Source of the DNA: JACVRX01 sp035697245
Lineage (GTDB): Bacteria; Actinomycetota; Actinomycetes; Jiangellales; Jiangellaceae
NCBI GenBank assembly: GCA_035697245.1
Contig: DASSDH010000228.1
Coordinates: forward strand, 1-31,438
Direction of reading: 5' to 3'
DNA: 31,438 nt
Every line of letters starts with the position of its first letter. The stretch's first letter is position 1. Below the pieces are notes generated by a model. The model searched no databases. It had not been told where the DNA came from and saw only the letters and a program-made list of their open reading frames with translations. Below are positions 7,526 to 15,139 of this stretch, piece by piece. The translations under genes were made by a program, and so were the position numbers.

Positions 7526-8449
7526 ATGGCTAGGTCAATTCCCCGGACGATGGACGCGGTTCGGCTGCATTCCGCTCGGGCCGACGGGTTGCGTTACGAG
7601 CAGGTCGAGACTCCGCGCGTGCAGAGGGGCGAGGCGCTAATAGAGGTGCACGCAGCCGCGGTCACTCGCGACGAGCTCGAGTGGCCGGTTGACCGCCTTC
7701 CCGCCGTCCCCTCGTACGAGCTTTCCGGGATCGTGGCGGCTGTCGCTGCCGACGTCGCGACGGTCGCTGTAGGCGCGGCGGTCTATGCGCTGGCCGACTT
7801 CGGTCGAGACGGTGCCGCGGCCGCGTACGCCGCCGTTCCGGCGAGCCTGCTCGCCCCCAAGCCGTCCACGCTCGACCACGTCGCGAGCGCAGCGATCCCC
7901 CTCGCTGCGCTCAGCGCCTGGCAGGGACTCTTCGATCACGGCCGGCTCGAGGAGAGGGAGCGGGTGCTGATCCACGGAGCAGCGGGCGGTGTCGGGCATT
8001 TCGCGACGCAGCTTGCGCGCTGGCGCGGTGCCCACGTGATCGGGACCGCGTCTCCGGGGAGCCTGGACGCCGCGAGCGCGTTCGGCGCGCACGAGGTACT
8101 CGACGGTAGGGACGCTCGCCTCGAGGAGGCCATCGCTCCGGTCGATCTCGTCTTCGACACCGTCGGCGGCGAGCTTCTCGTGCGCTCCCTGGCAATGGTG
8201 CGGCCGGGCGGGCGGCTCGTCTCCGTGGCCGAAGAGGCTCCGCCAACCGTGGCACCGATCGATTTCACCTACTTCGTCGTCGAGCCGAACCGGGAGCAGC
8301 TTGTCGAGATCGCGCGCCTCGTCGACGAAGGGACTCTGCGTCCCGCGATCGACTCGGTGTTTCGACTCTCCGAGGCGCCTGCGGCATTTGAGCGCGTCAT
8401 GGCAGGGGGGAAGCGTGGCAAGGTCGTGCTCCGCGTTGTCGATGACTGA
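7526..8449 (+). CDS. NADP-dependent medium-chain dehydrogenase/reductase (quinone-oxidoreductase type)
   Basis: This 307-aa cytoplasmic enzyme has an N-terminal GroES-like domain (ALIEVHAAAVTRDELEWP, YELSGIVAAVAADV, AVYAL) and a Rossmann domain with the nucleotide loop VLIHGAAGGVGHFATQLARW (about residue 150). The sequence DLVFDTVGGELL and the C-terminal FERVMAGGKRGKVVLRV are typical of the zinc-independent quinone-oxidoreductase branch, and no structural-zinc cysteine cluster is seen. AAGGAG lies 6 bases before the ATG. Its stop overlaps the next start by 8 bases, so it heads a three-gene operon. Confidence 0.93.
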   Translation: MARSIPRTMDAVRLHSARADGLRYEQVETPRVQRGEALIEVHAAAVTRDELEWPVDRLPAVPSYELSGIVAAVAADVATVAVGAAVYALADFGRDGAAAAYAAVPASLLAPKPSTLDHVASAAIPLAALSAWQGLFDHGRLEERERVLIHGAAGGVGHFATQLARWRGAHVIGTASPGSLDAASAFGAHEVLDGRDARLEEAIAPVDLVFDTVGGELLVRSLAMVRPGGRLVSVAEEAPPTVAPIDFTYFVVEPNREQLVEIARLVDEGTLRPAIDSVFRLSEAPAAFERVMAGGKRGKVVLRVVDD

Positions 8450-9230
8450 GCAGAAGCAGAAGGCAGCGGCCTTCCAGGCGCTCCACGACGGCGAGCCGTT
8501 CGTGATCCCGAACCCGTGGGACGCAGGCTCTGCCCGCGTCCTCGCCGCACTGGGCTTCCAGGCGCTCGCGAGCACGAGTTCCGGCTTCGCGTTCACGCTC
8601 GGGCGGCTGGACAGCAACGTGACGCTCGACGAGGTGATCGCGCATGCGGCGATGCTCGACGGTGCGACAGACCTGCCCGTCTCGGTCGATCTCGAGAACG
8701 GCTACGGCGCCGACCCCGCGAGCGCAGCGCTGGCCATCACCCGCGTCGCTGATGCCGGCGCGGTCGGCGCCTCGATCGAGGACTACGACCCCGGTGGTTG
8801 GCTCTACGAGCACGGCCACGCCGCCGAGCGGGTCGCTGCCGCCGCCGAAGCAGCGCATCGACTGGCTTTCCCATTCATGCTGACCGCGCGCGCCGAGAAC
8901 CACATCCGCGGCAACCCCGATCTCGACGACACGATCGTGCGCCTGCAGGCGTTCGAAGCGGCCGGCGCCGATGTTCTCTATGCGCCCGGCCTACGAAGCC
9001 CGATCGAGATCCGCGCGGTCTGCGAAGCCGTCTCGAGACCCGTGAACGTGCTCGCGCGACCGGAACTGTCCCTGGCGGAGATCGTCGAAGCGGGCGCACG
9101 GCGCGTCAGCGTCGGCGGCAGCCTCACGTGGGTTGCGGTCAACGCGCTGGCGGCCGCCGCCGGCGAGATTCGCGATCGTGGCGACTTTTCCTCGCTTGCT
9201 CCGAGCCCTCTCCCAGACTGGTTCGTGTGA
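8442..9230 (+). CDS. Isocitrate lyase/PEP mutase superfamily protein
   Basis: This 262-aa (beta/alpha)8-barrel protein carries family motifs: FVIPNPWDAGSARVLAALGF, the STSSGFA strand, the metal-binding segment VSVDLENGYG (Asp83, Glu85) and GASIEDYD (Glu113, Asp114), then LTARAEN. The catalytic-cysteine loop of isocitrate lyases (KKCGH) is absent. This points to the PEP-mutase/2-methylisocitrate-lyase-like or oxaloacetate-hydrolase-like branches, usually annotated by fold only. The start overlaps the oxidoreductase stop, and the following gene's GTG overlaps its own stop, so the three are co-translated. The substrate is not deducible. Confidence 0.9.
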   Translation: MTEQKQKAAAFQALHDGEPFVIPNPWDAGSARVLAALGFQALASTSSGFAFTLGRLDSNVTLDEVIAHAAMLDGATDLPVSVDLENGYGADPASAALAITRVADAGAVGASIEDYDPGGWLYEHGHAAERVAAAAEAAHRLAFPFMLTARAENHIRGNPDLDDTIVRLQAFEAAGADVLYAPGLRSPIEIRAVCEAVSRPVNVLARPELSLAEIVEAGARRVSVGGSLTWVAVNALAAAAGEIRDRGDFSSLAPSPLPDWFV

Positions 9231-10135
9231 AGGCGTCTCAAGTGGATAGGTCCGTGGATCTCATCGGCGTGTGCTTCGACGGCTCTGGTCGCCCGCTGGG
9301 CCAGGCGGCAGCTCCGTCGCGGCTGCGAGATGCCGGGTTGTCCCCATCTCTCCCCGGTGCTCGTGTCATTTCCGACATTGTCGTATCCGAGCCCGACCCG
9401 ACCCGAGGTCGCCTGGCCGGCTTCCTGAACGAGCGAGCAATGTTGGAGATGGTGGATGAGGTGTACGCGCGCGTACGTGCGGCGTTGGCGGCTGGCCGCT
9501 TCCCGCTCATCTACGGCGGCGACTGTTCTGTTCTCCTAGGTGCCGTTCCTGCGGTGCGCGATGTTTACGGCACCGCCGCCCTGCTCTTCGTCGATGGACA
9601 TGAAGACGCAACAACCATGGAACAGTCGACCACCGGTGAGGCTGCGAACATGGAAATCGCGCTGCTGCTCGGCTTGACCGGGCAGCGAGCGCCCGAGTCG
9701 ATGCGGAGCCGGTTACCGGCGCTTCTGCCTGAGACGATCGTGATGCTGGGTCAACGCGACGCGAACTACCGTCACGAAATCGGCGTCCCGAGCATTGCAG
9801 ATCGCGTCCTTGTCCACGGCGCAGAGGACCTTCGCCGCGATCCCGAGCGGATAGCGGCACAGGCAGCTGCCTACGTTGCCGGCCAGGCGTCCGGTTGGTG
9901 GCTGCACGTGGATCTGGACGTTCTCGACGGAAAGGAGTTCCGCGCTTGCGGCGCCGCCGACGATCCGTCGATGTCGGAAGGGCTGACGTGGGCGGAGTTA
10001 ACGGACATTACGAGAACCGCCTTGCAGAACAATGGCTGTCGAGGATGGAGCGTCGGCGTGTACAACCCCGATCTCGACCCTGAAGGTCTAGAAGCACAAC
10101 GGATCGTTGCCTACTTCCACGATGCCACGAACTAG
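9227..10135 (+). CDS. Arginase/agmatinase (ureohydrolase) family protein
   Basis: This protein of about 302 aa has the three metal-binding signatures of ureohydrolases: GGDCS (97-101), VDGHEDA (Asp123, His125, Asp127) and a DLDVLD motif in WWLHVDLDVLDG. Canonical arginases have His in the first motif (GGDHS); here Cys100 replaces it. The DGHED form also differs from the usual DAHAD. The late Glu of the arginase motif is replaced by a GVYNPDLDP segment. It is thus a divergent binuclear-metal amidinohydrolase whose activity should not be assumed. The GTG at 9227 overlaps the preceding stop (GTGA), supporting operon translation; GTGs at 9242 and 9254 are alternatives. Confidence 0.85.
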   Translation: MKASQVDRSVDLIGVCFDGSGRPLGQAAAPSRLRDAGLSPSLPGARVISDIVVSEPDPTRGRLAGFLNERAMLEMVDEVYARVRAALAAGRFPLIYGGDCSVLLGAVPAVRDVYGTAALLFVDGHEDATTMEQSTTGEAANMEIALLLGLTGQRAPESMRSRLPALLPETIVMLGQRDANYRHEIGVPSIADRVLVHGAEDLRRDPERIAAQAAAYVAGQASGWWLHVDLDVLDGKEFRACGAADDPSMSEGLTWAELTDITRTALQNNGCRGWSVGVYNPDLDPEGLEAQRIVAYFHDATN

Positions 10136-10204
10136 CTGTGGCCTCCCCGCCTGGACACGTCTGCACGGCGACTGCCATCTCATGCCACCTCGAGGAGGTC
10201 CACG

Positions 10205-10954
10205 ATGGCCACCGACAATGCAAAGAGGGCCAAAACCCCATTGGGGGCGGTTGACACTGGTCATGGCGAGGCACCAGTCGCGGCTGCGGTGGCATCCGGG
10301 CGCCCGTTCGGGCCGGACGCGGCCGCCATTCTTGCCACCGAGCACTGGAGCCTGTTGGGGACGCGGTCGCTGATCTGGAACGAGGCGATGAGCCGCGCGG
10401 CTGTCTTTCTGACTGTGCTGTCGGCCTCGATCATCGCGCTGGCCCTGCTGGCCGACGCGACCGGCTTCGGGCCACAGACCACCACGCTGGCGCTGATTCT
10501 GCTGCCAGTGGTGCTGCTGCTCGGAATCGCCACCTACGTGCGCCTGGTGCAGATCAATAGCGAGGAGTTCCAGATCGTGCTGGCAATGAACCGACTCCGG
10601 CACGCTTACCTCGAAATCGCACCCGACCTGGAGCCCTTCTTCACCACGGGTCACCACGACGACGAACGCGGGCTGGTGACCACCTACATGCTCCAACGCC
10701 CCACCCAGGCACGGCTGTGGCTGCATTTCCTGGTCAACACCCCGACCATCGTGGCCACCGTGGACGCGGCCCTGGCCACGGCCATTGTCGTGCTCCTCGT
10801 GCAGGCCGCCGACGCGCCGAGCGCCGCGGTCGCGGCCGCCGGCGTGGCGGCGTTCCTGGCGGTCTGGGGAACGCTGTTCCCCCTGCAGCGGTACACCCTC
10901 CGCCCGCTCACCGACACGACCCCGAGGTTCCCTGCCCCGCCGGAAGCACCCTAA
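10205..10954 (+). CDS. Hypothetical four-helix membrane protein
   Basis: This 249-aa protein has a soluble N-terminus and four predicted membrane helices in two pairs: VFLTVLSASIIALALLA, ALILLPVVLLLGIATYV, then after a soluble loop, TIVATVDAALATAIVVLLV and VAAFLAVWGTLFPLQ. The connecting stretch NSEEFQIVLAMNRLRHAYLE and GHHDDERGLVTTYML lies on one membrane side. I do not recognise a functional family. GAGGAGG lies 6 bases before the ATG. It sits 69 bp downstream of the arginase-family gene, possibly as a separate unit. Confidence 0.8.
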   Translation: MATDNAKRAKTPLGAVDTGHGEAPVAAAVASGRPFGPDAAAILATEHWSLLGTRSLIWNEAMSRAAVFLTVLSASIIALALLADATGFGPQTTTLALILLPVVLLLGIATYVRLVQINSEEFQIVLAMNRLRHAYLEIAPDLEPFFTTGHHDDERGLVTTYMLQRPTQARLWLHFLVNTPTIVATVDAALATAIVVLLVQAADAPSAAVAAAGVAAFLAVWGTLFPLQRYTLRPLTDTTPRFPAPPEAP

Positions 10955-10997
10955 GACCCCGTCTCGTGCCTCGGGAGCTTGCCGCGGGGCCGTGGAG

Positions 10998-11126
10998 CCT
11001 GACCGGTTTCCCGTTGTGCAGCGGCTCATCGCAGACGTGATGAACCAGCGCAACCTAGGTGCACTCGACGACCTTTACACGCCTCGACTCGCCCCCGCGT
11101 CCGGGGACGCCGTGCCCGCGAGTTGA
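10998..11126 (+). pseudogene. Truncated SnoaL-like / ester-cyclase gene remnant
   Basis: After the membrane gene, a frame without its own good start reads RFPVVQRLIADVMNQRNLGA followed by LDDLYTPRLAP. This matches the typical N-terminal helix of SnoaL-like polyketide-cyclase/ester-cyclase proteins ('...LV..vwN..nld.ldel...'). The family normally continues for about 100 more residues, but here the frame stops at 11126 inside the convergent MerR gene. It looks like a 5' fragment left by a deletion. The assignment rests on one helix motif. Confidence 0.5.
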
Positions 11127-11476
11127 CAGCGGCCGGCGTCGCAGGCGGCCAGGGCGTCCTGGATGAGCCGACGGGTGCGCATGAGCGCGGCGATCTGAGC
11201 GTCGATCCGAGACTCGACCTGCTCGAGTCGCCAGCGCTCCGATGTGCAGGTTGCTCCGTTGCCGTCGTGGGCCGTGAGGGCATCGACCACTTCGTCGATC
11301 GTCAAGCCCAGCTGCTGGAGCTGGCGGGCCAGCCGAACCCGGTCGACGTCTCGCTGGACGAAGGTCCGGTACCCACCGGCGGTACGGGGCGCCGGTCGCA
11401 GGACACCGCGACGTTCGTAGAAGCGGATCGCGTCGATCGACACGCCGACAACATCGGCGAACTCGCCGATCTTCAT
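11075..11476 (-). CDS. MerR-family transcriptional regulator with metal-type cysteines
   Basis: This 133-aa regulator starts with the canonical MKIGEFADVVGVSIDAIRFY, followed by ERRGVLRPAPRTAGGYR (helix-turn-helix and wing), LGLTIDEVVDAL and a long dimerisation helix from about 80 to 110. Cys77, at the start of that helix, and Cys112/Cys117 in ACDAGRC fall where MerR/ZntR-type metal sensors place their ligands, so a thiophilic metal ion is a plausible signal. An ATG at 11503 would add nine residues but lies inside the operator. It is divergent from the Cys-rich gene at 11527 and likely controls it. Confidence 0.9.
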   Translation of the reverse strand: MKIGEFADVVGVSIDAIRFYERRGVLRPAPRTAGGYRTFVQRDVDRVRLARQLQQLGLTIDEVVDALTAHDGNGATCTSERWRLEQVESRIDAQIAALMRTRRLIQDALAACDAGRCQLAGTASPDAGASRGV

Positions 11477-11488
11477 GGGGCTATCGGC

Positions 11489-11520
11489 TTGACTCTGGAC
11501 CATAGTCCAGAGTTTACGGT
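11489..11520 (+). promoter_or_regulatory. MerR-type promoter with long spacer and operator dyad
   Basis: TTGACT (11489-11494) and TACGGT (11515-11520) are separated by 20 bp, longer than the normal 17 and typical of MerR-activated promoters. A perfect inverted repeat, arms ACTCTGGAC and GTCCAGAGT around CATA (11492-11513), fills the spacer. The ATG of the downstream gene begins 6 bases after the -10, so the message is probably leaderless. Confidence 0.8.
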
Positions 11521-11526
11521 GCCGGT

Positions 11527-11970
11527 ATGACCAAGCTGCTGTCAATCGCCCCCCAGCCCGACGCCCCCATCGCCTGCGACATGAGTCTTGCCCGGGACAC
11601 TTTGGCGGAGCGACTCGCCGAGTACCGACGCCTGTTCGAGCACGCCCTGATCGGCCGCGAGTCCAATGAGACGGCGACCACCTTTCGCTTCGCCGCACGT
11701 CCAGGGGTGCGCGAGTGGGTATGCAATCTAGCGAAGCGCGAGGCGGCCTGCTGTTCGTTCCTGGCCTATGAGATCGACCAGGAGGGCGAAGAGATCGTGT
11801 GGACAACCAGCGGGGGCCTCGGCGCCCCGGAATTGGCCATCTTCGACGAGTTCCTCGACGGACCCGGGTCGGTCCCTGGCGGTTCGGACGCGATCGCCCA
11901 GCGGCTCGAAGACCAGGGCCTCCACGTCATCGTCCCGAACGGTTGGATCTCTCAGGCGGAGGGCGCCTGA
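11527..11970 (+). CDS. MerR-controlled Cys-containing protein of unknown function
   Basis: This 147-aa soluble protein resembles small proteins commonly encoded beside MerR regulators in actinobacteria. Their recurring features are an N-terminal ACxxS element (PIACDMSLARDTLAERLAEY), a FRFAARPGVREWV strand-helix and a REAACCSFLAYEI block. Cysteines 17, 66, 75 and 76 could bind a thiophilic metal, matching the sensor-type cysteines of its neighbour. The biochemical role is not established and I infer metal or thiol stress only from context. It is probably expressed from the long-spacer promoter as a leaderless transcript. It ends 9 bp from the convergent decarboxylase gene. Confidence 0.75.
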   Translation: MTKLLSIAPQPDAPIACDMSLARDTLAERLAEYRRLFEHALIGRESNETATTFRFAARPGVREWVCNLAKREAACCSFLAYEIDQEGEEIVWTTSGGLGAPELAIFDEFLDGPGSVPGGSDAIAQRLEDQGLHVIVPNGWISQAEGA

Positions 11971-11979
11971 CCGTCCAAC

Positions 11980-13512
11980 CTAGGGTGGTTCCGGCGTGTT
12001 GGTGACGGTGTCGGCAGCGCCGCGGACGTCGTCGAGGAGTTTCTGCATGTCCCCTCGGGTCGTGCGGTAGTTGAGGACGCAGCCCCGCAGGGCGAACCGG
12101 CCGTTGATCGAGGTGTTGGATACGTATGAGCTACCAGCTCGCTGCAGCGCCGCAAGGATCCTCTCGTTGAGCTTGTTGAGCTGTGCCTCGTCAGTGGCGG
12201 AGCGGGCTGCGCGGCCCTTGGCGCCCGGCGGGAGGTAGCGGAAGCAGAAGATGGACAGCTCGACCGGCGCAAGCATCTCGAAGTCATCGCTGGATTCGAC
12301 CAGCTCCGCAACGTACCGAGCGCAGTCCAGGTTGGACTCGATGGCTTGGGCGATCCCTAGGGCTCCTGCGTGTGCCATTGTCATCCAAACCTTCAAGGCC
12401 CTGAATGGCCGGCTCAGCTCCGGCCCGTAGTCCCAGAACGCAAACGCTTCCGCAGGGTCGGTCTGCACTATCCGGGTGTAATCGGCATCGAGGGCGAAGG
12501 CACCACGCGACGCAGCGGGATCCCGGTAGATCAAGCATCCACAGTCGGCCGGCAGGTACAACCACTTGTGCGGGTCCAAGGCGATCGTGTCTGCCTCGTC
12601 CAAGCCGTCGAACAGGGCGCGCACGGATGGAGCCAGGCGAGCGAAGCCGCCGTAGCAGGCGTCGACATGCATCCAGAGCCGGTGCTCGCGCGCTACCGCC
12701 GCGATGTCGGCGAGGGAATCCACGGCGCCCGTCGTCACGCTACCGGCTGTGGCGACCACGCAGAACGGATCAGCCCCAGCCTGGCGGTCTTCCTCGATCT
12801 GCCGGATGAGATCGTCAACGTCCATCCGGAAGCGCTTGTCAACCGCGACGCTGCGTACATTGCTGCGCCCGATTCCGAGGAGTGCGGCAGCCTTGTGCGT
12901 GGAGTGATGAGCCTCCGTTGAGGTATAGATCCGCATTGGTGCTCCTGAGGCCGCGACGCCCCCAGCAGTGACCTCCTCGCCGCAGCGCCAATAGCGGGCA
13001 GCAGCCAGCGCGGTGAGGTTCGCCATCGAACCGCCACTGGTGAACAGGCCACCCGCTTCCGGCCGACAGCCCAGAACTTCCTTGATCCAATCGATTGCCA
13101 GATGCTCCAGCTCGGTCGGCGCGGGCGCCGACCGCCACGCCGGCATGTTCGCGTTCAGCGCGGAGGCGAGGAAGTCCGCCACCGAGGCGATCGCAGTCCC
13201 GGGCGAGGAGACGTACCCAAAGAAGCGAGGGTGCCCGTTGTGCCGGGCGCCGGGCACGATGACATCACGAAACACATCAAGCAGGTCCGCGAAGTCGCGG
13301 CCATGGATCGGCAGCGGCTCGGTGATCCGGGCCCGCAACTGCGCAGACGACGTATCGGGCGCCACCGGCATGGACCTGATCGACTCAACGTAGGCCGCGA
13401 CCCAGTCCACGGCCGACGCCGCCATGTCCCTTATCTCCTGCGCGGACGGCTCCAGCGGTGAGCCGGCCAACGGGCCGGTCGGCTCCTTGTTCGCCGAACT
13501 GCCATGACTCAT
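11980..13512 (-). CDS. Group II PLP-dependent amino-acid decarboxylase
   Basis: This enzyme of about 510 aa is related to aromatic-L-amino-acid and glutamate decarboxylases. It shows the N-terminal GHPRFFGYVSSPGTAIASVA and NMPAWRSAPAPTELE segments, LFTSGGSMANLTALAAAR, and the cofactor-binding HVDACYGGFARLAP. The Schiff-base lysine lies in ALDPHKWLYLPADCG. It would decarboxylate an aromatic or similar amino acid to an amine in the cytoplasm. The ATG at 13512 is chosen because TACGAT lies 6 bases upstream, suggesting a leaderless transcript; the frame is open to a TTG at 13563. It is monocistronic and convergent with the Cys-rich gene. Confidence 0.92.
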   Translation of the reverse strand: MSHGSSANKEPTGPLAGSPLEPSAQEIRDMAASAVDWVAAYVESIRSMPVAPDTSSAQLRARITEPLPIHGRDFADLLDVFRDVIVPGARHNGHPRFFGYVSSPGTAIASVADFLASALNANMPAWRSAPAPTELEHLAIDWIKEVLGCRPEAGGLFTSGGSMANLTALAAARYWRCGEEVTAGGVAASGAPMRIYTSTEAHHSTHKAAALLGIGRSNVRSVAVDKRFRMDVDDLIRQIEEDRQAGADPFCVVATAGSVTTGAVDSLADIAAVAREHRLWMHVDACYGGFARLAPSVRALFDGLDEADTIALDPHKWLYLPADCGCLIYRDPAASRGAFALDADYTRIVQTDPAEAFAFWDYGPELSRPFRALKVWMTMAHAGALGIAQAIESNLDCARYVAELVESSDDFEMLAPVELSIFCFRYLPPGAKGRAARSATDEAQLNKLNERILAALQRAGSSYVSNTSINGRFALRGCVLNYRTTRGDMQKLLDDVRGAADTVTNTPEPP

Positions 13513-13629
13513 GGCCAGATCGTACTGATCTTGGTCCACCTTCACCGTCGACGAAGCGGCCAACTCCGCTCACGCTAGAGGTGCCAGGACGAAGGCGTTG
13601 CAGAGCAGAGTGGGGAGCAGGTATCGACC

Positions 13630-13675
13630 TTGACGCGGGCGGCGAGATGGCGTAGCACGATGCGGTAGGAGGGAG
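13630..13675 (+). promoter_or_regulatory. Promoter and strong ribosome site ahead of an in-frame ATC
   Basis: TTGACG (13630-13635), 17 bp and TAGCAC (13653-13658) form a candidate promoter. AGGAGGGAG (13667-13675) is the best Shine-Dalgarno here and points, with 5-base spacing from AGGAGG, at ATC (13678) in the frame of the hexapeptide protein. The first conventional start in that frame is GTG at 13714, which has no ribosome site. Confidence 0.45.
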
Positions 13676-13713
13676 ACATCACGAGCCGAACCCGGATCAC
13701 GGCCGAACAGCCA

Positions 13714-14712
13714 GTGGCCGACGTCGTAATCGCCGCCTCGGCACGGCTGTTCGGTCGGCTGCGACTCGGGCACGGTGCCTACCTGTCGCAGGGATTGGTG
13801 ATCCGCTCCCATGAGGAGGCGGTCTCGATCGGTGCGGGCTCGGCGGTGCTCGAGAACTGCACGGTCATCGGCAGGCCCGGGATGGGCGTGGCGATCGGTC
13901 GCCGTACCGTCTTTGGGCACCGTTGCACGATCGTCGGCGCGACCATCGGTGACCTCTGCGAGATCGGCAACGGCTCGACGATGCTGCCCGGCTGCGTGCT
14001 CGGCGACCGCGTCTTCCTTGGGGAGGGCACACTCGTACCCGCTGGCGCCCGCCTGCCGGACGCCAGCGTCTGGGTCGGCCGACCGGCCCGCAAACTACGC
14101 GACGCCACCGACGCCGACGTCGACCGACTCCGCGGGCTGCGTGACGGCGACCTGTCGATTCCCGACGAGCCCACCCTGGCCTACCACCCCGAGGAGCGCG
14201 ACGCCGTGGGAACCCTCTATGCCTACAAGGATCACACTCCCGAGATCGGTCAGGGCACTGTGCTGTTCGACTCTGCCGAGGTCACCGGCGATGTCCGTAT
14301 CGGCCGCGACTGCATCATCGGCGCCGGCGTGAAGATCATCGGTGACAGCCACGGCCCGGTTCGCATCGGCGACCGGGTACAGATACTCGAGAACACCGTC
14401 CTGCACCTGCTCCCCGACAACCAACTGCTCATCGGCGACGACTGCGTCATCGGTCCCGCCGCAATGATCCACGGCTGTGTGATTGGGGACGGCTGCGTGA
14501 TCGAACCCGGTGCGATCGTCTCGGACTGGTCCACCCTCGGCCACCACTGCCGCGTCACAGCTGGTGCGGTACTCGTGCAACGCTCGGAATTCCCCGACCG
14601 GTCCTTGATCTCGGGCTGCCTGGCGGAACGCACCGGCGAGACAAGTCCGCCGCTCGCCCGGCCGACCTGGGCGCTCACCCACGACGAGGTCGCCACCATC
14701 ACGCGGATCTAA
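13714..14712 (+). CDS. Tandem left-handed beta-helix (hexapeptide repeat) protein, gamma-carbonic-anhydrase-like
   Basis: This protein of about 332 aa has two hexapeptide-repeat domains (residues 1-130 and 175-320) joined by a helical linker (DATDADVDRLRGLRDGDL). The second strongly resembles gamma-class carbonic anhydrases: TGDVRIGRDCIIGAGVKIIG, GPVRIGDRVQILENTVLH and IGPAAMIHGCVIGDG. Of the three zinc histidines expected, His231 and His253 are present, but the one in IGHxAxxHGC is Pro248. The first domain keeps a His in FGHRC (His69) and ends VGRPARKLRD like acyltransferase-type hexapeptide proteins. Catalysis is therefore uncertain. Translation may actually begin at ATC 13678. Its stop overlaps the stop of the convergent gene. 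Confidence 0.85.
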   Translation: MADVVIAASARLFGRLRLGHGAYLSQGLVIRSHEEAVSIGAGSAVLENCTVIGRPGMGVAIGRRTVFGHRCTIVGATIGDLCEIGNGSTMLPGCVLGDRVFLGEGTLVPAGARLPDASVWVGRPARKLRDATDADVDRLRGLRDGDLSIPDEPTLAYHPEERDAVGTLYAYKDHTPEIGQGTVLFDSAEVTGDVRIGRDCIIGAGVKIIGDSHGPVRIGDRVQILENTVLHLLPDNQLLIGDDCVIGPAAMIHGCVIGDGCVIEPGAIVSDWSTLGHHCRVTAGAVLVQRSEFPDRSLISGCLAERTGETSPPLARPTWALTHDEVATITRI

Positions 14713-15086
14713 TCGGCTGGCTCCCCCTCCATGCGTTCTCGCATGACCGTAATCACCCTGCTGGCCGCCGCGAACGGGTCAGCATCCGATTCGACCGACA
14801 CCGACACATGACTCGCGTAATCCGTCGGGATCACCAGCTGCCAGAAGTTCCCGTAGGCCACAACCAAATAGCGCAGACCACCGCAATCGATGTCGCCCCG
14901 CTGGCGCGCCAGCAACAGGAGCGTCGGATTGACCAGCAGTTCCTCGTATCGGTCGGACTCGTTTGACGAGGCGTCAATGAGCCCAGACCGTTCGCGAAGG
15001 ACAACATCCTGGCCCTTGCCGAAAGCCACGTAGCGGATCTCCGAACCGATGGCGAAGATCTGATCGGCCGCCGCGTCATCAGACAT
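14709..15086 (-). CDS. Hypothetical protein, possibly roadblock/LC7-like fold
   Basis: This acidic protein of about 125 aa has no firmly recognised family. The alternation of a helix (AADQIFAIGSEIRYVAF), a strand/turn, a helix with NPTLLLLARQRGDID, then strands LRYLVVAYGNFWQLVIPTDY and HVSVSVESDADP and a last helix suggests a roadblock/profilin-like sandwich, but this is only a pattern impression. The ATG at 15086 is preferred because codons upstream, back to an ATGA overlap with the MaoC gene at 15143, lack the G/C third-position bias. It is the second gene of a leftward pair with the MaoC-like gene. Confidence 0.65.
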   Translation of the reverse strand: MSDDAAADQIFAIGSEIRYVAFGKGQDVVLRERSGLIDASSNESDRYEELLVNPTLLLLARQRGDIDCGGLRYLVVAYGNFWQLVIPTDYASHVSVSVESDADPFAAASRVITVMRERMEGEPAD

Positions 15087-15139
15087 CACCCCTGAATGAT
15101 GCCGTCGCGATGGTGCTCGATGTGTGCGCCGTTCGCACC

